Source: Alistipes sp.
Lineage (GTDB): Bacteria; Bacteroidota; Bacteroidia; Bacteroidales; Rikenellaceae
Direction: 5' to 3'
Length of the DNA: 64,000 nucleotides
Assembly: GCA_017436185.1 (NCBI GenBank)
Contig: JAFSDP010000008.1
Location: 1 to 64,000, forward strand
Position 1 is the stretch's first letter, and each line of letters begins with the position of its first letter. The position numbers and the translations under genes were made by a program. Of the stretch, positions 9,867-18,859 are shown one piece after another. The notes under the pieces are model-generated. The model did not search any database and was not told where the DNA came from. It saw only the letters and a list, made by a program, of their open reading frames with translations.

Positions 9867-10475
9867 ATGGAATCATTGAATATCTTTATTGAGTCGATCT
9901 TTATCGACAATATGGTCTTCGCCTTCTTCTTCGGTATGTGTTCCTACATTGCCGTGTCGAAGAGCGTTAAGACGGCCCTCGGTCTGGGTGCAGCCGTGAC
10001 CTTCGTACAGGTGATGACCGTGCCTCTGAACTATTTGCTTTATGAGTATGTGCTGAAGGCCAACGCCCTGGTTGAGGGTGTGGATTTGAGCTTTTTGACC
10101 TTCATCGTCTTCATTGCCACCATCGCCGCCTTTGTGCAGTTGGTGGAGATGATTGTCGAGAAGTTTTCGCCCACGCTTTACAGCCAGCTGGGTATCTTCC
10201 TGCCGCTGATTGCCGTGAACTGCGCCATTATGGGTGGTTCGCTCTTTATGCAGCAGAAGGTCGATGGCGGCGAGCTGACGAGCCTCTGGCAGTCGATTGT
10301 CTATGGCTTGGGTTCGGGTCTTGGTTGGTGGTTGGCAATCGTGATGATGGCAGCCATCCGCGAGAAGACCACCTACTCGCACATCCCCGCTGCCCTGAAG
10401 GGTCCCGGTATTGCCTTTATCATTACGGGTCTGATGGGTATTGCCTTTATGATTTTCTCGGGTATTCAGTTTTAA
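9867..10475 (+). CDS. nqrE: Na+-translocating NADH:quinone reductase subunit E
   Basis: Integral membrane subunit, 202 aa with six hydrophobic helices, the partner of NqrD. Conserved stretches include [21 protein letters not shown] and [18 protein letters not shown], with the cysteines that in the family ligate a membrane Fe-S centre (FFGMCSY and AVNCAI). It starts 11 nt after nqrD with a possible ribosome binding site (ggaggg) just upstream, which is stronger than most in this genome. Confidence 0.96.
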   Translation: MESLNIFIESIFIDNMVFAFFFGMCSYIAVSKSVKTALGLGAAVTFVQVMTVPLNYLLYEYVLKANALVEGVDLSFLTFIVFIATIAAFVQLVEMIVEKFSPTLYSQLGIFLPLIAVNCAIMGGSLFMQQKVDGGELTSLWQSIVYGLGSGLGWWLAIVMMAAIREKTTYSHIPAALKGPGIAFIITGLMGIAFMIFSGIQF

Positions 10476-10497
10476 CCTTTAATAAAGAGAATAGGAA

Positions 10498-11760
10498 ATG
10501 ACACAGACAATTATTGTTGCAATCGTCGCCTTTCTGGCAGTGATTCTCCTCTTGGTGGCACTGCTTCTCTTTGCAAAGGCGAAACTGACCTCGTCGGGTG
10601 CCGTTACGATTGACGTGAACGGTGGCGAGAAGATTATCGAGGCCGAGAGCGGCTCGACGCTTTTGGCTACGCTGGCCGACAATCAGATTTTCCTCCCCTC
10701 GGCTTGCGGTGGTGGTGGTGCCTGCGGTATGTGTAAGTGCCAGGTGATGGAGGGCGGCGGCGAGCTGCTTCCCACCGAGACGGGCTTCATCAACCGTAAG
10801 ATGGCCAAGGACCATTGGCGTCTGGGTTGCCAGGTGAAGGTGAAGGAGAATATGAAGATTCGTGTTCCCGAGGCCGTGCTGGGCGTGAAGAAGTGGGAGT
10901 GCGAGGTGATCTCGAACCGCAACATCTCGACCTTCCTCAAGGAGTTTGTCGTGAAGTTGCCCGAGGGCGAGACGCTGAACTTCCGCAGTGGTGGTTACAT
11001 CCAGATCGACATCCCGCAGTACGATGCCATCAAGTTCTCGGATATGGACATTGATGAGCGTTTCCGTGCCGATTGGGACCACTTCAAGATGTGGGATCTG
11101 GTGACGACCAACCCCGAGCCTACGTTCCGTGCCTACTCGATGGCCAACCACCCTGCAGAGGGTAACATCATTATGCTTAACATCCGTATTGCCACGCCTC
11201 CGTTCGACCGTGTCAATGGTGGCTTTATGAAGGTGAACCCGGGTATCTGCTCGTCGTACATCTTCTCGCGCAAGCCGGGTGACAAGGTGACCATTTCGGG
11301 TCCTTACGGTGAGTTCTTCCTGGATGAGAATCTGCCCGACACGCAGGAGCTGATCTTCATCGGTGGTGGTGCAGGTATGGCGCCTATGCGTAGCCACCTG
11401 ATGCACCTTTTCAAGACCGAGAAGACGAAGCGTCCCGTATCGTTCTGGTATGGTGCTCGTGCCTTGAAGGAGGCTCCCTATATGGACGAGTTCAACCAGA
11501 TTCAGCAGGAGTTCCCCAACTTCAAGATGAATTTGGCCCTCGACCGTCCCGATCCCGAGGCCGATGCCAAGGGCGTGGCTTACACGGCAGGTTTCGTACA
11601 CAATGTGCTGTATGAGAACTACCTGAAGAACCACGAGGCCCCCGAGGATTGCATCTACCTGATGTGCGGACCTCCGATGATGATCAATGCCGTAGTGAAT
11701 ATGCTCGATTCGCTCGGCGTACCGCCGGAGAATATCTTGTATGATAACTTCGGCTCGTAG
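10498..11760 (+). CDS. nqrF: Na+-translocating NADH:quinone reductase subunit F
   Basis: Entry point for electrons: it oxidises NADH with FAD and passes electrons to a 2Fe-2S cluster. One N-terminal transmembrane helix (about residues 3-26) is followed by a plant-type ferredoxin domain with cysteines 70, 76, 79 and 111 (SACGGGGACGMCKC and later GCQV). The FAD domain has the RxYS-type motif FRAYSMANHP, and the NAD domain has FIGGGAGMAPMRSH and YLMCGPPMM. It ends with FGS as in other NqrF proteins. It is the last gene of the operon and is followed by a strong terminator. Confidence 0.97.
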   Translation: MTQTIIVAIVAFLAVILLLVALLLFAKAKLTSSGAVTIDVNGGEKIIEAESGSTLLATLADNQIFLPSACGGGGACGMCKCQVMEGGGELLPTETGFINRKMAKDHWRLGCQVKVKENMKIRVPEAVLGVKKWECEVISNRNISTFLKEFVVKLPEGETLNFRSGGYIQIDIPQYDAIKFSDMDIDERFRADWDHFKMWDLVTTNPEPTFRAYSMANHPAEGNIIMLNIRIATPPFDRVNGGFMKVNPGICSSYIFSRKPGDKVTISGPYGEFFLDENLPDTQELIFIGGGAGMAPMRSHLMHLFKTEKTKRPVSFWYGARALKEAPYMDEFNQIQQEFPNFKMNLALDRPDPEADAKGVAYTAGFVHNVLYENYLKNHEAPEDCIYLMCGPPMMINAVVNMLDSLGVPPENILYDNFGS

Positions 11761-11803
11761 TGAGTGCTGAACACTGAAAACGCCTTTAGGCGCAAACAAA
11801 AAG

Positions 11804-11844
11804 GAGAAACGGATGTGCTTGCACAATTCCGTTTCTCTTTTTTT
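11804..11844 (+). terminator. Terminator of the nqr operon
   Basis: A long stem is formed by 11804-11818 and 11821-11837 (gagaaacgga pairs with tccgtttctc, with tgtgc/gcaca inside), followed by a run of seven T. It lies 44 nt after the nqrF stop. Confidence 0.88.
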
Positions 11845-11893
11845 GTTAGAGGATTTCGAAGAAATCTTTTCAGTGTTTAAGCCGAACGCCCCT

Positions 11894-11934
11894 CGAAGTC
11901 ACGGCACAGGAGCGTAGCGGGTGCCGTAACTTCG
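11894..11934. other. Hairpin in the gene-free stretch after nqrF
   Basis: Arms 11894-11907 and 11921-11934 pair over 14 positions with one mismatch around a 13-nt loop. No T run follows, so it is not an ordinary terminator. It may be part of a small RNA or a repeat element. Confidence 0.5.
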
Positions 11935-11972
11935 GCTCTGAAATCAAAAACCGGCTGTTGCGGTTGTAACGT

Positions 11973-12326
11973 GTAACGCCCCTGTTACAGCGTTACAGCG
12001 TTACAAAGTAAATTCAAATAAAGATTAGGGGAAATTAGGGAGTATAGGGATAGGGACCTTAATGACCAAGAGTCACTATCTTCCCTAAATTCTATAATCT
12101 CACTAAATTCCCATTCGACGAGAATAATAGGAATTATGGGAGTAATAAGAATAATGTGGCATAGCCCTATCGTTATGCTTGTTACCACATCATTCTTATC
12201 TTATTCGGTACGGTTCTTGGGTCGGTGTCGTCGTGCAACTCCTTGCGCCCCATACCCGTATAATACTATTATATATATTATCTCTTGTAACGTTGTAACG
12301 CTGTAACGCTGTAACAGGGGCGTTAC
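11973..12326. repeat. Inverted-repeat-bounded intergenic element
   Basis: Perfect 34-bp inverted repeats lie at 11973-12006 and 12293-12326. Each arm consists of iterated 8-nt units (gttacagc on the left, gtaacgct on the right) followed by a gttac-cccctg block. The 286 bp between them are AT-rich, hold no convincing gene and contain a 13-bp hairpin with one mismatch (12147-12159 with 12185-12197). Together with the flanks, 11845-12417 is more than 500 bp without a protein gene. It could be a MITE-like or REP-like element, a remnant of mobile DNA, or a structured RNA. No transposase is present and no target-site duplication is obvious. Confidence 0.7.
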
Positions 12327-12355
12327 ATACGTTACACGTTACACAATACAGAAAA

Positions 12356-12376
12356 GACCTATAAGTCTTATAGGTC
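12356..12376. repeat. Perfect 21-nt palindrome
   Basis: Ten-base arms (gacctataag / cttataggtc) flank a single T. The palindrome lies 30 nt past the right inverted repeat and about 40 nt from the end of the HAD gene. It may work as a terminator for the minus-strand operon (an A-rich stretch gaaaag precedes it on the plus strand) or as a protein-binding site. Confidence 0.55.
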
Positions 12377-12417
12377 CTGTTTCGGGTCGCGCAGCCCTTA
12401 ATTTTGAATTTTGCATT

Positions 12418-13011
12418 CTACATTTTGAATTTGGCACGCAGTTCCTCAATCGTTGCGTCGATGTCGTTGCGGTTGAAGTGGAAACCGACGATGCCCTCTC
12501 GTTCGGCGGCCTCGATGTTCTCTGGTCGGTCGTCGATAAAAAGGGTCTCCGAGGGGTTCAACCCGTAGCGGGAGAGGAGGATTTGATAGATCTCCCTTTC
12601 GGGTTTGCAGACCCCCTCTTCGCACGAGACTACCTCGCCATCGAAGTGGCGATAGACGGGTACTCGGCGCAGGAACTCGATAAACTCCTTCGACATATTC
12701 GACAGTACATAGAGTCGGTAGCCCGCCCCCTTCAGCTCCTCGATGAGGCGTTCGGTGGGGCGGATGGCCTCCTGCTTGTCGATAGCAAGTTGCAGGTAGC
12801 GATCGACCTTCGCTCGGTCGCAGTGGTTGATGCGACACAGGTCTTCGCTTACCTCCTCCAGTGTGCGGGTGCCTCGGTCGTATTCGTTCCAGAAGTGGGG
12901 CATAATGTCGGCACGCACAAAGCTGAAGAAGTTCAGAAAATCCTCGGTACACCTCTTCGGGTCGCGCATAAAGACGACGCCTCCGAGGTCAAAGACAACG
13001 TTTTTAATCAT
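12418..13011 (-). CDS. HAD-family hydrolase, subfamily IA (phosphatase-like)
   Basis: Predicted cytoplasmic phosphatase of 197 aa, resembling the YihX/alpha-D-glucose-1-phosphate phosphatase group. Motif I is VVFDLGGVV; the second aspartate of DxDx(T/V) is replaced by glycine, a common variant in this subgroup. Motif II is VLSNMS, motif III the KPEREIY lysine, and motif IV FIDDRPENIEAA. The cap is helical (residues 16-80). The substrate is unknown. The start codon overlaps the stop of the upstream methyltransferase gene by 4 nt, so the two are translationally coupled. Confidence 0.88.
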   Translation of the reverse strand: MIKNVVFDLGGVVFMRDPKRCTEDFLNFFSFVRADIMPHFWNEYDRGTRTLEEVSEDLCRINHCDRAKVDRYLQLAIDKQEAIRPTERLIEELKGAGYRLYVLSNMSKEFIEFLRRVPVYRHFDGEVVSCEEGVCKPEREIYQILLSRYGLNPSETLFIDDRPENIEAAEREGIVGFHFNRNDIDATIEELRAKFKM

Positions 13012-13775
13012 TTCGTAGCGATAATAAAGAGGTCAAAGGCTTCGGCACGGTAGGGGACCACCTGATAGTCCTCCATACGGATGGCGGTGGTCTCGTCGGG
13101 TGCCTGACGAAGCAGTTTGCGGCGATTCCAGCGATTCAACACATCGTAGGGCCATTGCAGCATCCAGCGGGGCAGACGGTGTTGCAGGTCAAGCACATCC
13201 CAGCGCATCAGCCGCTCGACACTTTGGCGGTTGCGCTCGTAGTAGTTCATCACCCGCTCGTTGCCCACCACGCCCAGCATCTCCACCTCGGTGAAGTGGG
13301 TCGAGAAGAGGTTTTGCAACTGCTCGGCACGATACTCTCTGACGTGCCAGGGGTTGCGCGTGAGCGACATCGGTGCATTGGGGGTGGTCAGGATGACCTT
13401 GCCACCCGGGCGCAAGACACGATACATCTCCTTCATCAGCGTGACATCCTCCCGGATGTGCTCGATGACCTGAAACGAGATGATGCAGTCGAACGACTCG
13501 TCGGCAAAAGGGAGGGGAGGCACCTCGGCCATCAGAAACTCGACATTGTCGGGTAGGATCGTAGCCTCCATTTGGGGCATCGTCTTATCGAGCGTGATGT
13601 AGCGCTTGGCCGAGGGGGCAATCAGCTCGATGCCGTAGCCCGTGCCTGTGCCAATCTCCAACACATCGCCACTGACCCGCTTGGCTGCCTCGTGGTAGGC
13701 CAAAACCGAACGTTGATAGACGAAGTTATCCGAAGCCTCACGCGATACACGCTCGGCGGTCTGCAACGTTGCCAT
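13008..13775 (-). CDS. Class I SAM-dependent methyltransferase
   Basis: A 255-aa protein with a Rossmann-type methyltransferase domain. Motif I is VLEIGTGTGYGIELIAP (about residues 39-55), with ITLDKTMPQ, the LPFADESFDCIISFQVIEHI segment typical of Methyltransf_11, and LRPGGKVILTTPNAP. The C-terminal ~100 residues are basic and specific to this group. The acceptor substrate cannot be read; related proteins act on small molecules or lipids. It is the middle gene of the three-gene minus-strand operon, 4 nt after the CvfB-like gene. Confidence 0.85.
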   Translation of the reverse strand: MATLQTAERVSREASDNFVYQRSVLAYHEAAKRVSGDVLEIGTGTGYGIELIAPSAKRYITLDKTMPQMEATILPDNVEFLMAEVPPLPFADESFDCIISFQVIEHIREDVTLMKEMYRVLRPGGKVILTTPNAPMSLTRNPWHVREYRAEQLQNLFSTHFTEVEMLGVVGNERVMNYYERNRQSVERLMRWDVLDLQHRLPRWMLQWPYDVLNRWNRRKLLRQAPDETTAIRMEDYQVVPYRAEAFDLFIIATK

Positions 13776-13779
13776 ACGC

Positions 13780-14616
13780 TTATCGTACCAATTTGATGCC
13801 CTCGTCGCTCATCTTCAGCTCGCCGCTCTTGAGCAGCATACCGACGGCACGCTTAAATACCTTTTTACTCATCTGCGTCAGGCGGGCCACCTCCTGCGGG
13901 TCGCTGTTGTCGTTGAGCGGCAACGAGCCGTTATTCTCACGCAGCAAGCCACGCAACACCTCGGCCGAGTCCTGTACCTGCTTGTAGCCCTGCTGTTGGA
14001 GGCTTACGTCGATGCGGTTGTCGTCGGTGATGCGACTCACAAAACCACGCAGACGGTCACCGATGGCCACCGAGCGGAAGAGCTGGTTGCGGTAGATCAT
14101 ACCCCAATGGCGGTTGTTGATGATGACACGGAAGCCGATGGGACTCTCGGAGGCGACAAGCAAATCGACCTCCTCACGCACTTTGACTGTGATGTCGTCG
14201 TTCGAGATGAAACTCTTGAGTTTGCAGGTGGCTACGCAACGGCCCGTGATGCTGTCTTCGTAGGCATAGACGATGTAGCTGTGGCCGGCAAAGATGCCGC
14301 CCTGCTGGTTGCGATTCGGCAGAAACAGGTCCTTGCCGTGCAGTCCCCAATCCAGGAAGGCACCGTGAATGCTCTTATCGACCACTCGAAGGTAGGCCGC
14401 TTCGCCCACACGGATGGTCGGGGTCTCGGTCGTGGCGACCAGGCGATCCTCCGAGTCGTGATAGACAAAGACCTCTTTTTCGTCGCCCACCTGGTCGGCG
14501 AGCGAGGTGTAGCGGTTGGGCAGCAGTACCTCCTGCTGCTCGTCGTCCTGCAAGTAGAGTCCGAAGTCCGACAGGCGGCTTACGGTCAGGCGATAGGTGC
14601 GTCCGGCTTTTAACAT
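13780..14616 (-). CDS. CvfB-like S1 RNA-binding protein
   Basis: A 278-aa protein with tandem S1-like OB folds and a C-terminal winged helix, as in CvfB/YitL of Firmicutes. Typical segments are RLSDFGLYLQDDE-QEVLLPN at the start, VDKSIHGAFLDWGLHGKDLF in the middle, and VGMLLKSGELKMSDEGIKLV at the C-terminus. The family is described as RNA-binding and virulence-associated; its job here is not known. The start is taken at ATG 14616 (MLKAGRTYRL). A longer frame opens at 14649, but the promoter element at 14647-14654 overlaps that start, so the longer form would not be transcribed. Confidence 0.88.
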   Translation of the reverse strand: MLKAGRTYRLTVSRLSDFGLYLQDDEQQEVLLPNRYTSLADQVGDEKEVFVYHDSEDRLVATTETPTIRVGEAAYLRVVDKSIHGAFLDWGLHGKDLFLPNRNQQGGIFAGHSYIVYAYEDSITGRCVATCKLKSFISNDDITVKVREEVDLLVASESPIGFRVIINNRHWGMIYRNQLFRSVAIGDRLRGFVSRITDDNRIDVSLQQQGYKQVQDSAEVLRGLLRENNGSLPLNDNSDPQEVARLTQMSKKVFKRAVGMLLKSGELKMSDEGIKLVR

Positions 14617-14646
14617 CGTGTCTGTTTGAAAAAAGGTTTGTAGCGA

Positions 14647-14654
14647 CAAAGGTA
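14647..14654 (-). promoter_or_regulatory. -7 element for the CvfB-methyltransferase-HAD operon
   Basis: Reads TACCTTTG on the minus strand (TAnnTTTG consensus), about 31 nt before ATG 14616. It decides the start of the CvfB-like gene. A TTG -33 element is not evident. Confidence 0.6.
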
Positions 14655-14709
14655 GCGAAAATTTAGCGAAAAACCCTTGCCGATGCTTCCCTTTTTACGC
14701 TTCTTGTTG

Positions 14710-14717
14710 TATCTTTG
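14710..14717 (+). promoter_or_regulatory. -7 element for uvrA-ispF
   Basis: TATCTTTG matches TAnnTTTG exactly and lies 55 nt before the uvrA ATG at 14772, divergent from the CvfB promoter. The -33 region is T-rich without a clear TTG. Confidence 0.6.
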
Positions 14718-14771
14718 CATATTCGCCCCGCCCGTAGCGCATAAAAGTCGTCTGAGGGGCGTTTGTGGAGT

Positions 14772-17594
14772 ATGAAAAAGGATATCATCTCGATACAGGG
14801 TGCCCGTGTGCACAACCTCAAAAACATCGATTTGGAGATTCCCCGCCGCCAATTGGTGGTCATCACGGGACTCTCCGGCTCGGGTAAATCGTCGTTGGCC
14901 TTCGATACCATCTATGCCGAGGGTCAGCGTCGCTATATGGAGACCCTGTCGGCCTATGCCCGCCACTTTGTGGGGTCGATGGAGCGCCCCGATGTCGATA
15001 AAATCACCGGTTTGAGTCCGGTGGTGGCCATCGAACAGAAGACCACCAACAAGAATCCCCGCTCGACGGTCGGCACCGTGACCGAGATTAACGACTTTCT
15101 GCGACTCTTGTTTGCCCGTGCCGCTCGGGCCTACTCGCCCCTGACGGGCGAACGAATGGTCCACTACTCGGACGAGCGCATTGTGGAGCTCATCTACGAA
15201 AACTTCCCCAACCGCCGCATTGCCCTCCTCTCGCCCATTGTGCAGGGGCGCAAAGGCCACTACCGCGAACTCTTCGAGACCCTCTCGAAAAAGGGCTACC
15301 TCTATGCCCGCATCGACGGCGAGATTCGTGAGTTTCAGCCCGGTATGCGGCTCGACCGCTACAAAATCCACACCATTGATTTGGTGGTCGATCGTCTGCG
15401 GGTAAGCGAGGAGTCACGCGAACGACTGATGACCTCGTTGCGTGAGGCGATGCGTCAGGGCAAGGGTACGATGGCCGTCTATGACTACGATACCGAGGGG
15501 CAACGCTTCTACTCCCGCCACCTGATGTGTCCCACGACGGGTGTGGCCTTCGAGGACCCCGCTCCGCATACCTTCTCGTTCAACTCGCCCAAGGGGGCTT
15601 GTCCCCACTGCAACGGTCTGGGCGAAGAGGCGGTCTTCGACATCGAGAAGATTATCCCCGATATGGGCCGCTCGCTCAAGGAGGGTGCCATCGAGCCGCT
15701 CGGCAAGTGGCGCAACAACATCACCTTTGCGATGCTTGAGATGCTGGGCCATCGCTACGACTTCACGTTGGAAGACCCTATCGAGACCCTTTCGGAACGT
15801 GCTCTGAAGGCTGTGTTGTATGGCGATTCGGAGCCGCTCACCATCGATTTGAACCACTACACCGCCTCGGCAGGAGGGGCGCAATACCTCGTTTGGGAGG
15901 GCGTTACGGGCCTTATCGAACGCCTCGAAGAGGAGGATTCGAAGAAGGGACAGAAGTGGCGTGGGCAGTTCTTGGTCTATCAGAAATGTTCGGCCTGCGG
16001 TGGGTCACGCCTTAAGAAAGAGGCGCTGCAATTCCGCATTGGCGATAAGAACATTGCCCAATTGTCGGCGATGTCGATCTTGGAGTTCTCGACCTGGATG
16101 GCCTCCATCGAGAGCCACCTCGATAAGAAAGAGCAACTCATTGCCCGTGAGATTGTCAAAGAGATTCGTGAACGCCTGCGCTTCTTGGTCGATGTGGGGT
16201 TGGGCTACCTCTCGTTGGACCGTGCTTCACGCACCCTTTCGGGCGGCGAGAGCCAGCGCATCCGCCTTGCTACGCAGATTGGCTCGAAGTTGGTCAATGT
16301 GCTTTACATCTTGGATGAGCCGTCGATTGGTCTGCACCAACGAGATAACCAGCGCCTGATTCGTTCGCTGAAAAACCTGCGTGATGCGGGTAACTCGGTC
16401 ATTGTGGTCGAACACGACGAGGAGATGATGCGCTCGGCCGACTACATCATCGACGTGGGTCCCAAGGCGGGCCGACGGGGTGGTCGTGTGGTGGCTGCGG
16501 GCAGTTATGCCCAAATTGTGAAGCAGGACTCCATCACGGCCGACTACCTGACGGGACGTCGCAAAATCGCCCTGCCCGAGCAGTTGCGACAGGGGAGTGG
16601 CGAAGTGCTGACCATTCGTGGCGCAAGAGGTAACAACCTGAAAAATATCGATGTGAGCTTCCCGCTCGGCAAACTCATCTGCGTGACGGGTGTGAGCGGA
16701 AGCGGCAAATCGACCCTCATCAACGAGACCCTGCGCCCCATCCTGAGTCAAAAACTCTACCGTTCGTTGGACCGTCCGTTGCCCTTCGATTCGGTCGAGG
16801 GGTTGGAGTATGTCGATAAGCTGGTGGTGGTCGATCAGTCGCCCATCGGACGCTCGCCCCGCAGCAATCCTGCCACCTACTCGAATGTCTTTACCGACAT
16901 CCGCAAACTCTTCGAGCGTACGCCCGATGCCCAGATGCGCGGCTTCAAGGCGGGCCACTTCTCCTTCAACGTGAAGGGCGGCCGCTGTGAGGAGTGCCGA
17001 GGTGCCGGTGTGCAGACCATCGAGATGAACTTCCTGCCGGATGTCTATGTGCGCTGCAAGGCGTGTGGCGGCAACCGTTACAATCGGGAGACGTTGGAGG
17101 TGAAATACAAGGGTAAGTCGATTAACGACATCCTGAATATGACCATCAATATGGCCGTCGAGTTCTTTGAGCCGGTGCCCCAGATTTACCAGAAACTGAA
17201 GGCCATTCAGGATGTGGGGTTGGGTTACCTGACGTTGGGTCAGCCCTGCACCACCTTGTCCGGAGGTGAGAGCCAGCGCATCAAACTCTCGTCGGAGCTG
17301 GCCAAGAGCGACACGGGCCACACGCTCTACATCTTGGACGAGCCGACTACGGGCCTTCACTTCGAGGATATTCGCCTGCTGTTGGAGGTGCTGAACAAGT
17401 TGGTCGATCGCGGCAATACGGTGATTGTCATCGAACACAACCTCGATGTGATTAAGGTGGCCGACCACCTAATCGATATCGGCCCCGAAGGGGGTGCGGC
17501 AGGCGGTCGTGTTCTGGTCGAGGGAACGCCGAGCGAAGTGGCTTCGTCGGAGGAGAGTTATACAGGTAAATTCTTGAAAACTATCGGTTTATAA
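14772..17594 (+). CDS. uvrA: Excinuclease ABC subunit A
   Basis: Damage-recognition ATPase of nucleotide excision repair; acts as a dimer with UvrB. At 940 aa it is full length. The first Walker A is GLSGSGKSS (about residues 33-41) and the second [11 protein letters not shown]. Zinc-binding cysteine sets appear at CPHCNGLG and CSACGGSR in the first half and at CEECRGAG and CKACGGNR in the second. ABC signatures [10 protein letters not shown] occur twice, with Walker [13 protein letters not shown] and [15 protein letters not shown] 14772 gives the usual N-terminus; a TTG 9 nt upstream is also possible but not needed. It is followed directly by ispF. Confidence 0.97.
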   Translation: MKKDIISIQGARVHNLKNIDLEIPRRQLVVITGLSGSGKSSLAFDTIYAEGQRRYMETLSAYARHFVGSMERPDVDKITGLSPVVAIEQKTTNKNPRSTVGTVTEINDFLRLLFARAARAYSPLTGERMVHYSDERIVELIYENFPNRRIALLSPIVQGRKGHYRELFETLSKKGYLYARIDGEIREFQPGMRLDRYKIHTIDLVVDRLRVSEESRERLMTSLREAMRQGKGTMAVYDYDTEGQRFYSRHLMCPTTGVAFEDPAPHTFSFNSPKGACPHCNGLGEEAVFDIEKIIPDMGRSLKEGAIEPLGKWRNNITFAMLEMLGHRYDFTLEDPIETLSERALKAVLYGDSEPLTIDLNHYTASAGGAQYLVWEGVTGLIERLEEEDSKKGQKWRGQFLVYQKCSACGGSRLKKEALQFRIGDKNIAQLSAMSILEFSTWMASIESHLDKKEQLIAREIVKEIRERLRFLVDVGLGYLSLDRASRTLSGGESQRIRLATQIGSKLVNVLYILDEPSIGLHQRDNQRLIRSLKNLRDAGNSVIVVEHDEEMMRSADYIIDVGPKAGRRGGRVVAAGSYAQIVKQDSITADYLTGRRKIALPEQLRQGSGEVLTIRGARGNNLKNIDVSFPLGKLICVTGVSGSGKSTLINETLRPILSQKLYRSLDRPLPFDSVEGLEYVDKLVVVDQSPIGRSPRSNPATYSNVFTDIRKLFERTPDAQMRGFKAGHFSFNVKGGRCEECRGAGVQTIEMNFLPDVYVRCKACGGNRYNRETLEVKYKGKSINDILNMTINMAVEFFEPVPQIYQKLKAIQDVGLGYLTLGQPCTTLSGGESQRIKLSSELAKSDTGHTLYILDEPTTGLHFEDIRLLLEVLNKLVDRGNTVIVIEHNLDVIKVADHLIDIGPEGGAAGGRVLVEGTPSEVASSEESYTGKFLKTIGL

Positions 17595-17603
17595 TTGCAC
17601 GCT

Positions 17604-18086
17604 ATGACAGACTTCAGAATCGGACACGGTTACGATGTGCACGTCCTCCAGGAGGGGCTGCGTTTGGTTTTGGGTGGGGTGGAGATTCCCCACACACACG
17701 GTTTTGTGGCCCACTCGGATGGCGATGTGGCCATCCACGCCATCTGCGATGCCCTGCTGGGAGCGTTGGCGTTGGGCGACATCGGCTTGCACTTCCCCGA
17801 TACGGCGGCCGAATTTGGCGGTATCGACTCGAAAATCCTCCTGCGCAGGGTCGTTGCGATGGTCGAGGAGCGTGGCTACCGCATCGGCAATGTCGATTGC
17901 ACGATTCGTATGCAGCGTCCCAAACTGCGCCCCCACATCGATACGATGCGTCACACGTTGGCCGAGGCTATGGGTGTGGACGATGACCGTGTGTCGGTCA
18001 AAGCCACGACCACAGAGCGTCTCGGTTTTGAGGGGCGTGAAGAGGGCGTTTCGGTCAGTGCCGTAGCCCTTGTTTATCGCGCTTAA
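17604..18086 (+). CDS. ispF: 2-C-methyl-D-erythritol 2,4-cyclodiphosphate synthase
   Basis: Fifth enzyme of the MEP isoprenoid pathway; it forms MEcPP and releases CMP as a homotrimer with Zn2+. At 160 aa the length is right. Metal ligands are in GHGYDVH (D and H near residues 10-12) and the later histidine of the AHSDGDV segment, with the GDIGLHFPD loop and the C-terminal KATTTERLGFEGREEG nucleotide-binding segment. The start is ATG 17604; an in-frame TTG directly after the uvrA stop would add three residues. The gap to uvrA is 9 nt. Confidence 0.97.
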   Translation: MTDFRIGHGYDVHVLQEGLRLVLGGVEIPHTHGFVAHSDGDVAIHAICDALLGALALGDIGLHFPDTAAEFGGIDSKILLRRVVAMVEERGYRIGNVDCTIRMQRPKLRPHIDTMRHTLAEAMGVDDDRVSVKATTTERLGFEGREEGVSVSAVALVYRA

Positions 18087-18088
18087 AA

Positions 18089-18631
18089 TCAATAGAGTTG
18101 TGAGATGGTTCCCGTGTATTGCACATCCGAATACCAGGGATTTTTGATGGTCAGCGTGGCTCCGCCCGTGCGGCTGTAGATTTCGAACAGAAAGGTGTAG
18201 TTCGACCCCGTGAAGAGCGACGTGGTGAAACTGACCATCCACCCCTCGGCAGTCTGTTCGGTGAGGAAATTCTCAAGCGAGGGGACGGTGCAGTTGATGA
18301 TGCCGACCATATAGGGTGGCGTATAACCCTTGATGTAGGGGAGACAGATGTCGGCCGTCGAGCCCCAGATGCCCACCTCAAATTCGGGATTGAGAATGTT
18401 GCGCATCGGCCCTGCAGGTTGCTGTTGCATGGTCTGGGGGTTGAACTGAAAGTTGTGCGAGAGGACAATCGAGTCCATCATCTGCTCATAGGCGGCGAGT
18501 CGATCGGCTCGCCGTTTTTCACGCTGTTCCCGCCGCTCCTCTTTGGGCGAGAGGTTTGTTTTCTGACCCACTACGGCGGCTGCCATCAGCATCAACAGAA
18601 GGGCTGCAAAGAGAAAGGAGATACGTTTCAT
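18089..18631 (-). CDS. DUF4251-family exported protein
   Basis: A 180-aa protein of unknown function whose body resembles the DUF4251 family of Bacteroidetes. From ATG 18631 it begins with a signal peptide (MKRISFLFAALLLMLMAAAV, then VGQ), followed by a strongly charged linker rich in E, R and K (residues ~25-50) and a beta-rich domain with the aromatic FEVGIWGSTADICLPY segment. A longer frame back to 18682 exists but would bury the signal peptide. It converges on ispF with only 2 nt between stop codons and no terminator visible. Confidence 0.75.
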   Translation of the reverse strand: MKRISFLFAALLLMLMAAAVVGQKTNLSPKEERREQREKRRADRLAAYEQMMDSIVLSHNFQFNPQTMQQQPAGPMRNILNPEFEVGIWGSTADICLPYIKGYTPPYMVGIINCTVPSLENFLTEQTAEGWMVSFTTSLFTGSNYTFLFEIYSRTGGATLTIKNPWYSDVQYTGTISQLY

Positions 18632-18696
18632 AGTCGCAAAAGGTGTGAAGTTCTCTTCTCGATAAGCAAAAAAGATGCCCAAGCGAGGGGAAATTG

Positions 18697-18727
18697 TTGT
18701 AAAACTCGAAAAGTGTGGCTATATTTG
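18697..18727 (+). promoter_or_regulatory. Bacteroidetes promoter for the UroD-like lipoprotein gene
   Basis: TTG at 18697-18699, 20 nt, then TATATTTG at 18720-18727: an exact consensus. The transcript start is predicted near 18734, giving a leader of more than 120 nt before ATG 18860. That leader is long for this genome and holds no obvious gene. Confidence 0.7.
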
Positions 18728-18859
18728 TAGATAGCATCCTCTCGCAGAGGTCGCTAATGAGGTCACCAATGATTAACGCCGAAAAATGTGTTCGTAAATG
18801 CGCTTTGAGGGCCTGCAGTCAGGCCATTTTTGAAGATATTTAACCCATCAATAAAGTAT

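Noticed and set aside
11985..12188. 67-codon minus-strand frame inside the inverted-repeat element
   Set aside because: It starts and ends within the repeats, has no ribosome binding site and a skewed composition (many I, L, S), so it is more likely chance than a gene.
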